A stretch of 64,000 bases of DNA from Eonycteris spelaea (GCA_003508835.1 PUFA01000166.1:1288001-1352000); one strand, 5' to 3'. Positions 34,881 to 47,214 are shown, counted from the first letter of the stretch. Made by a program: numbers and translations. The notes: generated by a model not told the origin, from the letters alone.

Positions 34881-36148
34881 TATTTATTATTTTCATATTA
34901 CAGTTACTATAAAATAAAATTTTGTAGTTCTCATTATAGACTATGGATTCCATCATCCTTAACTATTTTTTGTCTTATAAAAATACTAAATTAGCCTATG
35001 CCTCCAGATATTGGTATAAACATATACTTGGCCTAGGTGGGTCCTATCCGAATTTGAAATCAATATTCTTTTGCTCAGGCTGGGCAAATCTTCCCCTGAA
35101 GGTTACTTTATTAAAGCTTCTTTAAAACTAGTTTTTCCAATTAAATGTGTAATTATTTGTTTTATTGTAGAGAGTTTAAAAATATAGGTAGACAGAGAAG
35201 ACAGATCATTGGTTCTTATTATCTAGACATATACTTGTTAACATTTTGTGTAGAAACTTTCAGATAATGGCAGATTTCTGTGGAACTGATGAAGCTTGCA
35301 TAGATCCTTTTCCAGGCCCTGTTAGAAGCCCAGGTAATTTTGTATTCATCATTTTTTATTCTTTTCCTAGAACGATCTCTCTCCCTATTGTATAACCTTT
35401 AGGCTGTGCAAAACCAGGATCCAGCCCTATTCCCAGATTATTTATTTACAAGTAAATTTCATTTTATGAAAAATAGGATTCCTATTCTACTAGATTTTAT
35501 TCGCTAAAATATTATCCATATCTTCTTATGCTATTGGAAAGCCTATAATCATATTTTTATGGCATATTGTTTTTGCCTTATGTCTGTACCATATGTATTT
35601 AATGAAATTACCATTTTTGAGATATTGAAGCTGAACAAGGTATTTTATTAAAATTTCTATTTTATATTCATTAAATTTATGCTGTGGTTCTCTCATGATA
35701 GGGGACAGATTTCCTAGCATTCTCTAATTAAGAGTTCTGGTGTATTGCTATCTACATAGCTATACCCAGGAGTAGAAGTAAAATCCGGGTGCATGATTTG
35801 TTTTTGTTTTCTCTATATTTCTCTTCCTGTTGTAGTAGTACTGTGGCTTTGAGTGAAGTTGGGGTGACTCTTATTTTAGTTAGAATCAATTAGATTTTTC
35901 ATAATATGTGAAGCAATTATATGAAAAATTCTACTTGCTAATGTTTATTCAAAACTTTTTAAATTAATAGTATGCTCATTAGAATTATTGAACCAGTTTA
36001 AATATGATCTCTGGCTACTTCAAAAAGACAAAAATAGATTGGGTGAATTATTAGCTCTTGTACACATTATTTGCAACATGCTTATTAGGTATCCACTTAA
36101 AACACTGTGTAATCTTAAAGAGGAAGCTGGTAGCCTAATTTTTTTGTT
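34881..36148. other. AT-rich unrecognised DNA
   Basis: About 1.27 kb without a confident repeat or coding signal. Confidence 0.45.
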
Positions 36149-36169
36149 GTTGGCTAAACTATATTTTTA
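36149..36169. repeat. Target-site duplication, left copy, of L1 #3
   Basis: 'gttggctaaactatatttt' matches 'gttggctaaaatattttta' at 38541-38559 apart from a two-base indel. Confidence 0.8.
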
Positions 36170-36544
36170 AATTTATTTATTTTAACTAGTTTCAAGTATA
36201 CAGTACATTGGTTAAACATATATATATAGTTCATAAAATGATCCCCCGATCGCTCCCTCCCTGCCTTGACCTCTACCTAGCTAACATATTAATGCTAACT
36301 GCATTCCCTACTGTGCTCCCCATCACTGTGACCATACATCAGCTACTAATTTGTACTTCTTTAAATCTTCACCCCTTTCTCCCAGTTTTCCCTCCCCTCT
36401 GTCCATCACCAATTGTCCACTATATTGTGAGTCTGTTTTTGCTTAATTTGTTCTTTTTATTTCTTAGATTCCACACACGAGTGAAATCACATAATGTTTA
36501 TCTTTCTCTGTCTGACTTAAAGACCTTCTAGGTCCATCAAAGCA

Positions 36545-36750
36545 ATATCTTTTTCCATTCCTTTCCTTTTAGTCTGTGTGCATCTTTTATTCTGAAGTGA
36601 GTCTCTTGTAGGCAGCATATGTAGGGGTCTTGTTTTCTTATCCATTCATCCACTCTATCTTTTCGTTGGAGGTCTAAATTCTTTTCCATTTGAGGTACTT
36701 ATCGATAGGAATGTAGTTGTTACCATCCTTTATTCCTGTTTTGATACATG
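36545..36750 (-). pseudogene. L1 #3 ORF2 endonuclease N-terminal fragment
   Basis: One minus-strand frame reads EWIRKQDPYICCLQETHFR, the conserved L1 endonuclease start including the Gln-Glu-Thr-His motif whose Glu coordinates the metal. It ends at the internal deletion about 25 residues later. Frame breaks precede it. Confidence 0.8.
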
Positions 36751-36759
36751 TTTTTCTTC

Positions 36760-37657
36760 TTAAAGAAGTCCCTTCAACATTTCCTGTAATACTGGCTTGG
36801 TGTTGATGAATTCCTTTAACTTATTTTTGTCTGGGAAGCTCTTTATCTGTCCTTCAACTCTAAATGATAGCTTTGCTGGAAAAAATATTCTTGGTTGTAG
36901 ATCCTGGGTCTTCATCACATTGAATATTTTGTGCCAAGCCCTTCTGTCCCGCATAGTTTCTCTTGAAAATCAGCTGCCAGTCTTATGGGCATTTCCTTGC
37001 AGGTAACTATCTGCTTTCCTCTTGTTGCTTTTTCATATTCTTTATTTGTATTTAACATTTGGCATTTTAATTATGATGTGTCTTTGTGTGGGCCTCTTTG
37101 GATCCCTGGTTTTTGAGCTTCTCTGAGCTTTCTTGGGTTGTATGTTCATTTTCTTCACCAGATTAGGAAAGTTTTCCATCATTATTTCTTCAAACAGCTG
37201 TTTAACATTTTGTTTTCCTTTAGATATGATGATCAGATGGATATGTGACTTTTAATAATGTCTCATATGCTCCTTAAATTATTTTTATAGTCTTGGCATC
37301 TTTTTTCTTGCCATTCTGATTGAGTGTCCTTGGCATTCCCGTCCTGTAGATAGGTCATTTGATCCTCTTCTTTATTCACTTTGTTTATTCCTTTGTTTAT
37401 TTCATTTAATATACTTCTCATCTCGGATAATGTATTCTTCATTTCTGACCAGTTTCTTTTATAATTTCATTTCTATTTTTATGTTTTTTAAATCTCTTGT
37501 TGAAGTTCTCACTGAATTCATCTACCCTTCCCATAAGTTCATTGAGCATCTTTATAACCAGTGTTTTGAACTCTGCATTTGTTAAATTACTTGACTCCAT
37601 TATTTCTGGATCTCTGTTCTGTTCTCTCATATGGTTTCTGCTTCTTTGTCTTCCCAT
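36760..37657 (-). pseudogene. L1 #3 ORF1 relic
   Basis: Start at ATG 37657, reading MGRQRSRN, then NLTNAEFKTLVIKMLNELMG in the N-terminal/coiled-coil entry. The C-terminus (KIFNVMKTQDLQPRIFFPAK, KSFPDKNKLKEF, LQEMLKGLL) ends at 36760. About 300 codons is normal for ORF1, but stops and frameshifts interrupt the middle. Confidence 0.8.
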
Positions 37658-37699
37658 TTTGACTGCCTTTCCATGTCTGTTTCTATGTACTAAGCAAAG

Positions 37700-38540
37700 C
37701 TCCTGAGTCTTCCGGTCTTATTAGTGTGGATTTGTGAAGTAAATGTCCAGTGGCACAGTCCTGAGAGGGGTTCAGCTGAAGGCCAAATTTAGCCCAAGCC
37801 TCTGCCCCTCTGGGACAGCCTATTAAGATTCAACAAGCAATCCACAGATGCTGTGCTTATAGTTGTCTCAAAAGGCCGCACCAGAAACTGAGGCCACCTG
37901 CCTCTTGTGTGAGTCTAGGTGCTACTCAGCAAGGAGCACCTGACTCACTGAGGATATACCCGGATGTGGCCTGGGTGGGGCTGCGAGTTGAGGGAGACAG
38001 AATTTCAGGGAATCCTCTGGGCTGAGTGACCTCTGTTATCAGTTTGATGATGTCTTGGCTATGGCGGCGCTGTGTCCAGTGCACTGGGAGTGGAGAGGGC
38101 TCAATAGGAAACAAAGGATACTTCGGGCACTTCTGTACAGAGCAAGTCTCACCTTGGCCCTCACTCCGACAATGTCTCCCTGAAGTTCCTGGCTCCCTGC
38201 ACGCAGCCTAATTGGTACTTGGTGCTCAGAGTGAGCAGGTCCAACACCGTGAAAATCCACTCATGGACGCAGTCTCTTTAAGAGGCTTCTAACGCTGCCG
38301 CTGATGTTGCCACTGCCTCCGTCCCAGCCGCTGGAGTCCAGGCAGCCCCACGTCCTTGCCCAGTCCTACCTTTGCCCATTGCAGGGTGATTTCTTGGATT
38401 TCTCCCTAGTTGTATGGCTCGTTCATCTAGATCCCAGGCAATTTTCCTTGCTGCTGCTCCTTGTTTCCATAACAACTTTGATTTGGTCACCAAAGAGATG
38501 AACAGAGCCTCTATCATTAACACCATTTTTTCCCTTCTCT
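37700..38540 (-). other. L1 #3 5' UTR (internal promoter region)
   Basis: GC-richer than its surroundings with scattered CpG ('atggcggcgctgtgtcc', 'ctaacgctgccgctgatg'). L1 5' UTRs carry the internal promoter. Open frames on both strands here (38026-38526) are non-coding by-products. Confidence 0.65.
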
Positions 38541-38559
38541 GTTGGCTAAAATATTTTTA
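38541..38559. repeat. Target-site duplication, right copy, of L1 #3
   Basis: Pairs with 36149-36169. Confidence 0.8.
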
Positions 38560-39054
38560 TAGGTCTATATGATCTCCATATTTCTGAGTAAAAATTCCTA
38601 AATCATTTTCTTTACCAAGTTCAGCTGCTGTGAAGCCAGGAACTGGTGGGACACAGTGGGCTCTTTCTGACACCTAGCACTGGGCCAAGGTCTGCAAGGA
38701 AGTCCTGGGTGGTCTTCTTCAGAATCAGAGGTATATGGGTAAAAAGCAACACCAGGTACCAGGGTGTTTATCTCTGGAGGACTGGGATTCCTGAGAGCAA
38801 AATCCCCAGTAGACCTAATTTTTAAAAAACTATATGAAGATAACTTTGCAAATCCAGAAAATGCCTAAAACATTATAATTTCATCCACAAGTATACAATT
38901 ATACCCATATTTTAAAATAACAATGGAAATACATACAAAGCTGAATAAATTTGATATTCAGACAATAATGCAAATATGATCAGATATCATTGCATGAAAT
39001 GATTTAATGTTGATAAATATTAAGACAACCATTTGAATGTAGGTGTTGAGAACT
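38560..39054. other. Unrecognised DNA
   Basis: No confident repeat or coding signal. Confidence 0.4.
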
Positions 39055-39065
39055 GTTGCTCATCA

Positions 39066-39136
39066 TACACCTGAAAATAACTGGATTTTGTTAACCAATG
39101 TCACCATAAAAAAATTTTAAAAAGAAAAAAAAACTC
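39066..39136 (+). mobile_element. 71-bp L1 3'-end insertion with tail
   Basis: 'ttttgttaaccaatgtcacc' followed by an A-rich tail is the extreme 3' end of the same L1 UTR type as 32809-33145, in sense. It is bounded by identical 'gttgctcatca' copies at 39055-39065 and 39137-39147, so it is a drastically 5'-truncated retrotransposition event. Confidence 0.85.
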
Positions 39137-39147
39137 GTTGCTCATCA

Positions 39148-39734
39148 AGGGGTTTTGGGTATTTCCTGGTTAATGAACTGTTTCTATTGTGTATGCTACT
39201 GTATTTTTACCACTGGCGTTGATGATTTTTACTTGTTTTACCACTGGTTAAATCTATCAGTCAACATGATAGACTGAACTGATGTGGCAAGTATGGAGAG
39301 CACATCTCCAACTTATGGAGTTGTGATAATGTAATCAAGTAAGAAAGCCCATAGTCCAGCTCAAAAGCAAGAAAAAAATTCTGAGGAGCTAGGAACGAAG
39401 AAGAGACAAAGTCTGAGCATGAGAGCAGGTTAAATCCAGAAGCCCACACAGCTGTTGAAACTTGATACAAGCCTAGGCTAGAGTTCTACAAATGAGGGAG
39501 AGGGCAGATGGAAGTCAAGGCCAGGTATGGTATGTGCCTGGAAGTGAGTCCCCTGATTATGCTTGGAGCTGGAAAGGCTTAATCAAAGCCTTACGCAGTT
39601 CTGCACTGGCCTACGGACACAACAATCGCAATGGATACCTTGGATAATAAGTAGAAAAAGTCATTTGTGAGAAAATGGACCCTTAAGCCTCTTCTGGAGA
39701 TGTGGAAATTGAACCAAGAAAATTTTTTTCAAAA
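39148..39734. other. Unrecognised DNA
   Basis: No repeat or coding signal recognised. Confidence 0.4.
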
Positions 39735-40190
39735 ATACTCATTTGTTGAGTATTTATGTTATTAAGAACAGCGCTGTACTATTCTAAGTTCTTTACAAAT
39801 ATTAACTTATTTAACCTTGATAAGATAATGATTTTCTGAGAAAAATTGGTTTAGTGAAAAGAGGCAAATGGAAAACACCCCATGGGGTTCCCTCCATAGC
39901 TTAGATTGCATGGAACTCCCACAGGACAGAACTTTCTAGAGATGAGCTAAGCCAAAAATTACAAAGCACATAAGAAAACAACGATGGCAGAAAATCAGCA
40001 GACACAATAAACGGGAGAATTCATTTTCATTACAGATAATAGAGTGCTGTGGAAATGATCTTATTTTCTAGGTGATAGAAATTGGAGTACCAGGAGTTTC
40101 TGTGACCTACGTCACACAAGCACTAAATGGAGAGCTGAGATTAAAATCTAAACTCCAGAGACCAAGCTCTTGATCACTAGCTTTATTGTT
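39735..40190 (-). mobile_element. MIR-type SINE, antisense, split
   Basis: Left piece 'tctaagttctttacaaatat' and 'ttaacttatttaaccttga' (39735-39845); right piece with 'aatggagagctgagattaaa' and 'ccagagaccaagctcttgat' (about 40060-40190). About 200 bases of other sequence separate them. Confidence 0.55.
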
Positions 40191-40369
40191 TTTTTCTACA
40201 AAATTAAATTTCTAACTAATACAATATAAAGTTAACAAACTCTGAATTTATACATATCTCTAAGTATAGATAATTATAGAGACACATTTCTGTCAATAAT
40301 AGCCATAGTTAAGTTAAAAGTACTAGCTAAAAGAAATACACATTGAATCTCAGGCAACTTCTTTTTCTC
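40191..40369. other. AT-rich unrecognised DNA
   Basis: Nothing recognised. Confidence 0.35.
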
Positions 40370-41215
40370 AACGTAAGGTTCACCACTTATTAATTCCTTG
40401 CTCAAGTTTTCTCTTATAATTTCAAACTTAGCCTGACTTCCTCTCCCCAGAGTCAGCCTCAGGAGTTGCCTGCATTCCTCCTTCCAGATACAGCGAACCC
40501 CTTAATGAACTCCTTGGCCTCGTCAGAGGAGGGGCGTGTTTTCCCCCTCATTGTCAATAAAGAAAAAAGTCCCACCTGTCATTACTTTCTAAAAGAAAAC
40601 ATGGCTCCATGGTCTAAACTTTACTTCTTCAGGTTTTCTTCAGTCAGGGTTGGTTTCCGTGGTTATTTTAGGTAGGCTCACTCACTCCATTCATGTTTCT
40701 CCTTTGGTAATACCTACTTGGAGCAAACTTTTTCTCTCCAAACTTGCTTTCTGAAAGCCTGAGCTGTCTCCTCATGTTGACTAGAATAGTTGTTAGAACA
40801 CAGTGCTCACTTACATCGACAGCCTTTTACCTCATATTTTACTTTAACTACACCGTCACCGTCTCACCATCTTGCATTGATGCTGACTCTTTCACTTCAT
40901 TCAGTATGGACTTTAAGATACTTTTCTAATCAGGGTCACCTCTTAACCTGCAGTTCTCACTGTCATCCCATGGAGCCCAGCCCTCAGCTTCAGTCAGGCA
41001 GACTTATTTGCTCTCTTACACCAGCTCTTTCCACCTTTTAAGCCACTGTAAACGTCACTGTGCTCCTAACCCAGAATTTTCTCCCTTGCCTTTATTACTA
41101 AACCATTTTTTTATTTCTCCTAAAAACCTTCACTTATGATTCATCCTCAAGGTCCCATTTAGCTCAGAAATGCTATGATTCCTCCTCAGAGCCTTCCCTG
41201 TTGGTTCTAATAGTT
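40370..41215 (+). mobile_element. Ancient L2-like LINE relic, sense
   Basis: 'ttctaatcagggtcacctct', 'atttagctcagaaatgctat' and 'ctcctcagagccttccctg' fit the sense old-LINE C-terminal and 3' region. The 5' half is weak. Open frames at 40466-41041 are not convincing genes. Confidence 0.45.
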
Positions 41216-43004
41216 GGAGAACCCTAACACTGCACCAGCATCCCCTCTTGCCTTGACCTCTCACCTGCATGTGTAAACAGAGGCCTGTGTCAGCCACCAC
41301 CAACTGCAGGAAGAGCCAGGTGCTGCTCTGACGGCCAATAAAAAGGACAGGCCTTTCTTTGAAGCTTCTTAGCATCTTGAGAAGAAGTGGAAGAGAACAC
41401 TTGAGAATGAAGGCAAAATGCAAAAGACTGAGTATTTACTCAAAAAAGAGCTACATTGGATTGTCATAATAAAGGTTTTTCTCCTCAGGGAATTTCTGTC
41501 ATCGCTAAAACTGGGGGCTTAAGGGCAAAGGAGGTGTGTTTAACTAATACAAAGAATGTTATATTTTTTCTACACATATGAGGAGTCATGTATAACTTTA
41601 ACCTGTCTTCTATCGGCTTTTGGGAAGGTTCAATCAAGACAACACGTAAAATGCCTTGATGAGCGTGTGATACTCAAAGTTCAACAAGAGTCCATTTATT
41701 TTCATTTGTAAATTGATAGAAAGTCCTGAAATTTTTAAGAGGCTTTTTCTGCTGATAAAAACTCAATATCTTGTCTGACAGCCAAAGAAAAGATTTTCTT
41801 GAGACAATTAGGGCCTCAAAGAGGGGTAAAAATAGAAATGAGAATAATAGGGATAATAGGCAACTTCCTTTTTCTCACCTCTTGCAGTAGCCTGAAATAT
41901 GTTAGTGGATGTGGATGGATTGTGAGTGGCCACTGACACTGCTTTAGGTCACCACTATCTCTCAAATTTTATGGCTAGTCATACAGTTCCTGCACACAGC
42001 CATTATGGTCTCACTGTGGGTTTTGATGGTGCTCACTTTTTATTGCTGATTAGGAAAGGGACTTTGCCCCAATGGGTCATCCTGGCTCTATAAAATTCTC
42101 TAAAAGAATCGTTTGAATCTTGTAGGAATGGGGCTGTTTACAGTGATGCCAATGGGGACATAGCTTTTATAGGATTTGCTCTCAAAAACATTCTCTGTTA
42201 CAAAAGATAAAATAATGCCTCATTGGCACACTTTACTGTCCCTTGCTGTCCTGTGGGTTGCATAATCAGCATTTGAGGTTGTCAGTGATTTACTCTCAAT
42301 GTAGATAAAGTCACAATAAAAGTGGAACACGATTAATCAGGTCTGGGGTCAGGAAGAGCCATTGGTGAGGGAGGCTGCATTGGAAGAGTATTTCTTGTCA
42401 CATATGTCAGTGTTTTGGGGATGATGACTGACTGGAATTTATTTTTAATTTTTTGGACTGATAAATATGTGGTAGCTCTTCCCAAGGAAGTGCATCTAAA
42501 ATAGACCCCAGAGGGAAATTACTGAGGATCTTTTTCTAGCTGAGGATGTTTTTTCTTCAAGGTTCGATTATATCTGAAACACATTTAAATGTATTGCTTT
42601 TTTAAAAATCTGGGGCAAGTATTAGGGTTATTTGATAGAAGATGCTTTTTAGGTTAGGTAATTATCTGGGAGATGTCATTTATTTCACAATATTAGCTTT
42701 TCTCTGGACTTATACATATTTTGGGGGGAATAATAGATGTAATAGTTACAACCAGGACTTATGCAGAATTTTGGACCTTGTTGCCATTGTCTTTCATTTC
42801 TGTCAGAATCAATTTTCAAATTGGCATAGTTATTTCTTACTTCTGAAGTATACATTTGAAAATCAAATGCAAATATTTGTAATAGAACTTTCAAATAAAT
42901 GACTGCTTTACAAACTCAAAATTCTACTACAGAAAACTATTACTTGGTATAAAGAACTAGGAATCTTAATAAAAAAGAGTGGCAAAGACGCTCTTTGGAG
43001 AGGG
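41216..43004. other. Unrecognised, probably unique DNA
   Basis: About 1.8 kb with no recognisable transposable element. Short open frames at 42642-42902 (+) and 41130-41423 (-) have no recognised domain. Confidence 0.45.
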
Positions 43005-43180
43005 AAGGGAACCAACACTTTTTGGTGTTTGAAGTATGCCAGGTACTTATCACTCGTGATCTCATTTCATCTTTAAATCATCCTTGCTTTCAGTCCTCAC
43101 ATAGACATGCACAAACTGGGCCTCACTCAGTTTCAGAAACTGTAAACCTTTGACTCCAAAGCTCAATCTTTTCACATGGA
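43005..43180 (-). mobile_element. MIR SINE, antisense
   Basis: 'agtatgccaggtacttatca', 'tgatctcatttcatctttaa' and 'acaaactgggcctcactcag' are antisense MIR blocks. Confidence 0.7.
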
Positions 43181-43789
43181 TCCATGTGAATATCATGTTT
43201 GTTATTTTTTGAAAAATTTTCTTGTATTATTCTATGATGACTCTCTCTTTCTGAAAATCTATTAAATAGAAATGAGAATTTCTGAACTTCTCTAATTTTT
43301 ATATCCTGCTTCTCCTATTTTTAATTTCTTTTATGCTAAAACTTTATCTTCCAACCTTTCTATTGAGTTTTCCATTTAGACTGTTATATTTTTAACAGCC
43401 AATGTTGTTTCCCACTCTGTAGATGTTTTTCCTTATATATTATCCTGTTCTTATTTCATGGAGGCTGCATTTTCTCATAACTGTGAGGATTTAATGATAG
43501 TATTATTTTAAAAAATGTCTTTTTACAACACATTCTCTATTTTCTTTAAATTGTATTTTTTTTATGTTTGCTTTAGCCTCTGTCAGTAATATTACAAGCT
43601 CACTTGAGGTGCCTTGGAGTCCTTGTCTGTCTACAGTGATTAGAAGCAGGACACTAAAAAGCTGACTTAAAACTCTGTGTGTGTGTGTGTGTGAAGCAGT
43701 GTTGTTAACAGTGAATTTCATTGTAGGGTGGGATTTTAATTGTGATTAGAGGGAATTTACTAATCCATTTAAAGAAATTTGAGATATAT
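43181..43789. other. AT-rich DNA with a short (GT)n
   Basis: The first part ('ttctattaaatagaaatgag') may be decayed antisense L1. A (TG)10-like tract lies at about 43675-43693. No coding signal. Confidence 0.4.
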
Positions 43790-44530
43790 CTCAATATTAG
43801 GCTTTAGAATTTTCTGTTTAGAGATATTTCACATTCTTTAAAAAGTATATTTGTATGTGTTTTTATTGGATTGTAAATTATATATTTAAAAATTTATTTT
43901 AAAAATTTTATCGCTAAAGCATAGAAATAGAATTAATTTTTACATGTTGATTTTGCATTAAACAAACTTGCTAAGCTCTCATTAATTTTAATAAATTATC
44001 CAATTCATTTAGATTTCCTAAATACATAATCATATCCTCTGAAAATATCTTGTATCTTTTTTTATTATATCTTTTATTTATTTTTCTTGCAGTACCATGT
44101 TGTTGAGAATTTCTAGTTACAATATTGGATAAATTGGTGATAACGGACATCCTTGCTTAGTTTCTAATTTCAATGGAAATTCCCGAGGTTTTATATCTAC
44201 TTATTGATTCACTTGTTGCACATTTGTTGCACATAAGTATTTTTAGATTGAAGAAACTTCTTTTGCTGTATTTCCTAAAAACTTCTGTAAGAAATGGATG
44301 GATGTTAAACTTTTGGGATTTTTTGTTTTGTTTTGCATTTACTGAGAGCATCATATAATTTTTCTCCTTTTATTTGTTATTATGATGATTTGTGTTGATT
44401 AATTTTCTAACGTAAGCTAACACGAAGCTAAAATTCCTTTTTTAAATTTAGCTTGATCATGATATATATCATTATTCATGTATTTGTGGGGCTTCATTTT
44501 GAGATATTTAGAATTTTTGTTGAGCTGTGT
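43790..44530 (-). mobile_element. L1M ORF2 relic, antisense
   Basis: 'ttgctaagctctcattaatt', 'aatcatatcctctgaaaata', 'gtgataacggacatccttgc' and 'acttctgtaagaaatggatg' are antisense blocks of the L1 reverse-transcriptase region. Confidence 0.7.
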
Positions 44531-44550
44531 GCACAATTTCTCAGGCATAC

Positions 44551-44704
44551 ATTTTTTTCCTTCCTTTTTCTTTTATTTTTTTGTCTTTCCTTCCTTCTTA
44601 CCTTCTTCCATTCTATTATCTTCCCCCCACTCCCTGCTTCATTTCTTCTTCCTATCCCTTCTTTCTTCTTACCTTCTGTCTTCTCTCTTTCTGTCTTTCT
44701 TTCT
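44551..44704. repeat. Pyrimidine-rich low-complexity tract
   Basis: Degenerate CCTT/CTTT repeats with scattered purines. Phe/Leu/Ser-rich open frames over it are artefacts. Confidence 0.85.
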
Positions 44705-46394
44705 GAGCTCTGATCAACTCCAAAGCAATCTTCTCTGCAGTTCTCTGGGGGTAGTATTTAGAGGAAGATGCTATGAATTTAATTCTGGTTTGTAATTACC
44801 AGAAATTATAGCCATTTGGGGTCCCAGCTTAAAGTGGGACAACCTCTTATGACTTCTCACCTATATTCAGGCCTGCCTTTGACTTCTGTCGCCTTTGTCT
44901 ATCTAGTTAGATCCCATGTCCTCAGAATAAAAGCAGTTTAGTGTTCCTTCACTTTTCAGGGTTTCAATTTTTCTCCCTAACAGAGCCTTGCAGTCTGTAC
45001 TTCAACACTTATAAGGTGATTTAGGAATGTATACAATCTAACATTGTTTTCAACAGAAGCATTGATGTCAATAACCTATTACCAGAAACAGGGACCTATT
45101 CACAATATGGTTTTAATGATTCATTTAACATTTTTGTTGTTTTATAGCAGAAGATTTTCAGGAAAATTGTCCTTGAATGGGAGGAGCTCTGTAAGTATTT
45201 GCTCTAAATACTGTCATTTAATATAAGTGACTGACTACCTTGGGGCACTTTGAAGAGCTGGGCCTGGTTATTGATTCACTCCTTTAGTGTTCTTTTAGGA
45301 AAACACAGTGGGTTCTTAAAATTTCCTTTCGTATTCTGGGCCTTTAGGCCAACATTGGACTGCACAGCTCTCTGGTTCATATTAATATGATTGAAGGTCA
45401 TTTTTTGTACTACATAAAATTTATCTCCAAATTGTAACTCTTAAAAGAGATTAGGATGAAAATGAGCACAGTCAGACATAGTTTCAAGTGAATATTGAAA
45501 GGAAAGCAGTCAAGAAGCTTTCTCACCCATGGGCTGTGCCTGTCTTTCCATGGCCTTTGATTAGTGCTTTGTGCTTCTCCATGGGGTTACAGGCAGCCTG
45601 TTGTTGACTTCTCTCTCTGGCACTTGGGATACTTTGATCGTGGTTTAATTTAGGGTTTTAAAATGTTTGCTAGCCTTCTCCAGTGCAGATCCATGAAGAC
45701 ATGGGTGCAAGTCAATAGCAGTTATAGTACCTCCACCCCTATTCCCTTCCACAGTTTATCCTTGTAGTCAATCCAAGATAGAGAATCATCCAGCTCTTTT
45801 GTGAAGAAATAGACCCACAGGGGTCAGAGTGTGAGGCAGAGAAGACCCTCCCAAGGATAGATCTGTGAGGAAAGTCTCTGCCAGTTCAGCAGATATTCTG
45901 GACATCTCTCTCCTCTCGCAGGAAAGAACCATCCAAACACTTGCAGCCCAAGGCTGTGTAAGCTCTAAGAGAATGTGCAGAGTGATTGGAGTCCATTACA
46001 GTCACTTAAAATCTCTACCACTGCCTTCATTGGTCAGGGCAATGGTGTCTTGCCGAGCATTGTGAGACAAAGCAGAGTCAGGAAGGGAGACTGGACAGAG
46101 AAACAGTCATCCTCGTTTATGCCGACAGCATGGCTGGAGCAAATTCTGCAAGGGTCTTAATGAACTTCTGACCTCCCAGTTGGTCACTATCTCCATTTCT
46201 TTTCCTTTCTTCATCCTTTGGTTTTCTCATAAGCTTCTAAGTATTTAGGAATCTTGGCTCAGATGATACCTCTTTATTGCGATTGTGCTGTTGCTGTTAA
46301 AGGTTTGGACTCCTGATGTTGTGTTGCCCTTTGTTCTTGTCATTGCCTCACTCCAGGTGTACTCTCAAGGAGCAGCAGCACCTCGAGGTTGAGA
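44705..46394. other. Unrecognised, probably unique DNA
   Basis: About 1.7 kb with no recognisable repeat. Small open frames at 45044-45226 and 45865-46160 show no protein family and no paired splice sites that persuade me. Confidence 0.45.
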
Positions 46395-46585
46395 AAAGGA
46401 CGGGCTGGAGTCAGAGACCTGCTTCATTCTCTTCCTTCCTCTGACTGTCACTCAGGTGTCACCTTGGACAAACCAATTAACCCTTTGGTTTTGTGTCTGC
46501 AGAGGGAATGGGGATCTAATATTTCTGTCTCCTTTTCTCATAGATGTTCAGGGTGTCAAGTTTTGGCAATTAAGGCACTTTTATT
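46395..46585 (+). mobile_element. MIR SINE
   Basis: 'gggctggagtcagagacctg', 'tgtcaccttggacaaaccaa' and 'tctgcagagggaatggggat' follow MIR order. Confidence 0.75.
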
Positions 46586-46722
46586 ATTGTAATAAGGCTC
46601 CCTACTCCCTGGTTCCATTGACAAGAACTGGCTTTAATGTATTCCGCCCTTCTTGGGGAAAAACTGCTGATTAGGGGATAATGACAAAAAGCAGTACTTC
46701 TCAGTGAATAGGTCAAATTACA

Positions 46723-46767
46723 TTTCTTTTTTCTTTCTTTCTTTCTTTCTTTCTTTTTTTTTTTTTT
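46723..46767. repeat. (TTTC)n followed by poly(T)
   Basis: About seven TTTC units then 15 T. On the minus strand this reads poly(A) followed by (GAAA)n, the form of an eroding retroelement tail, but no element body is recognised at 46770-46860. Confidence 0.9.
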
Positions 46768-47214
46768 AAGTAAAACTCTCCAAACACATTCTGAAAATTC
46801 ACTGCATTTGAATCCCATTTCACTTCAAAGTCTTTTGTGATTAACCAGGGAGACTTAAAAAAAAAAAGGTACTACCCTTCATTTTCATGTCTTTGTCCTT
46901 AAACATTCTGTTCAGAAAACGAAGGTGGTTTTAGACTAATTCATGTATTGTTCACATACATTTCCTGGGATCATTAGCAGCAAAAGATAACAGAAACCCC
47001 AGAAGGGAGCATTTTGCAGACTAGAAGAATCTTGTACATGCCTGATATAATTAGTTCTTTACAAAGCTGAGTTTTCTCAGACTACTGGCCTCTCTAGGAC
47101 AAAGATTTGGCTCTATTAATCTTTGAATCATTTTATAATGAGATATTAATACTAGTTTATTAAATTAATAATTGAATTTACAGTGATATCACTAGAAGAG
47201 TAGATTTATGTCTT
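46768..47214. other. Unrecognised DNA
   Basis: Contains an A run at 46858-46867; nothing else recognised. Confidence 0.4.

Larger units (their letters stand above)
36170..38540 (-). mobile_element. L1 #3: both ends intact, most of ORF2 deleted
   Basis: Minus-strand L1 of 2371 bp between duplicated target sites. On the plus strand: 3' UTR (36170-36540), a direct jump to the ORF2 endonuclease start (36545-36750), ORF1 (36760-37657), then a GC-richer 5' UTR with alternating exact motifs to 38540. The 5' terminus in sense reads 'aaaaaatggtgttaatg'. The whole RT and C-terminal part of ORF2 is absent. The layout is the same as L1 #1 but the deletion endpoints differ. Confidence 0.85.

Noticed and set aside
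38026..38526. Several open frames on both strands in GC-rich sequence with CpGs, suggestive of a first exon or CpG island
   Set aside because: The region is the L1 #3 5' UTR, bounded by the element's own target duplication.
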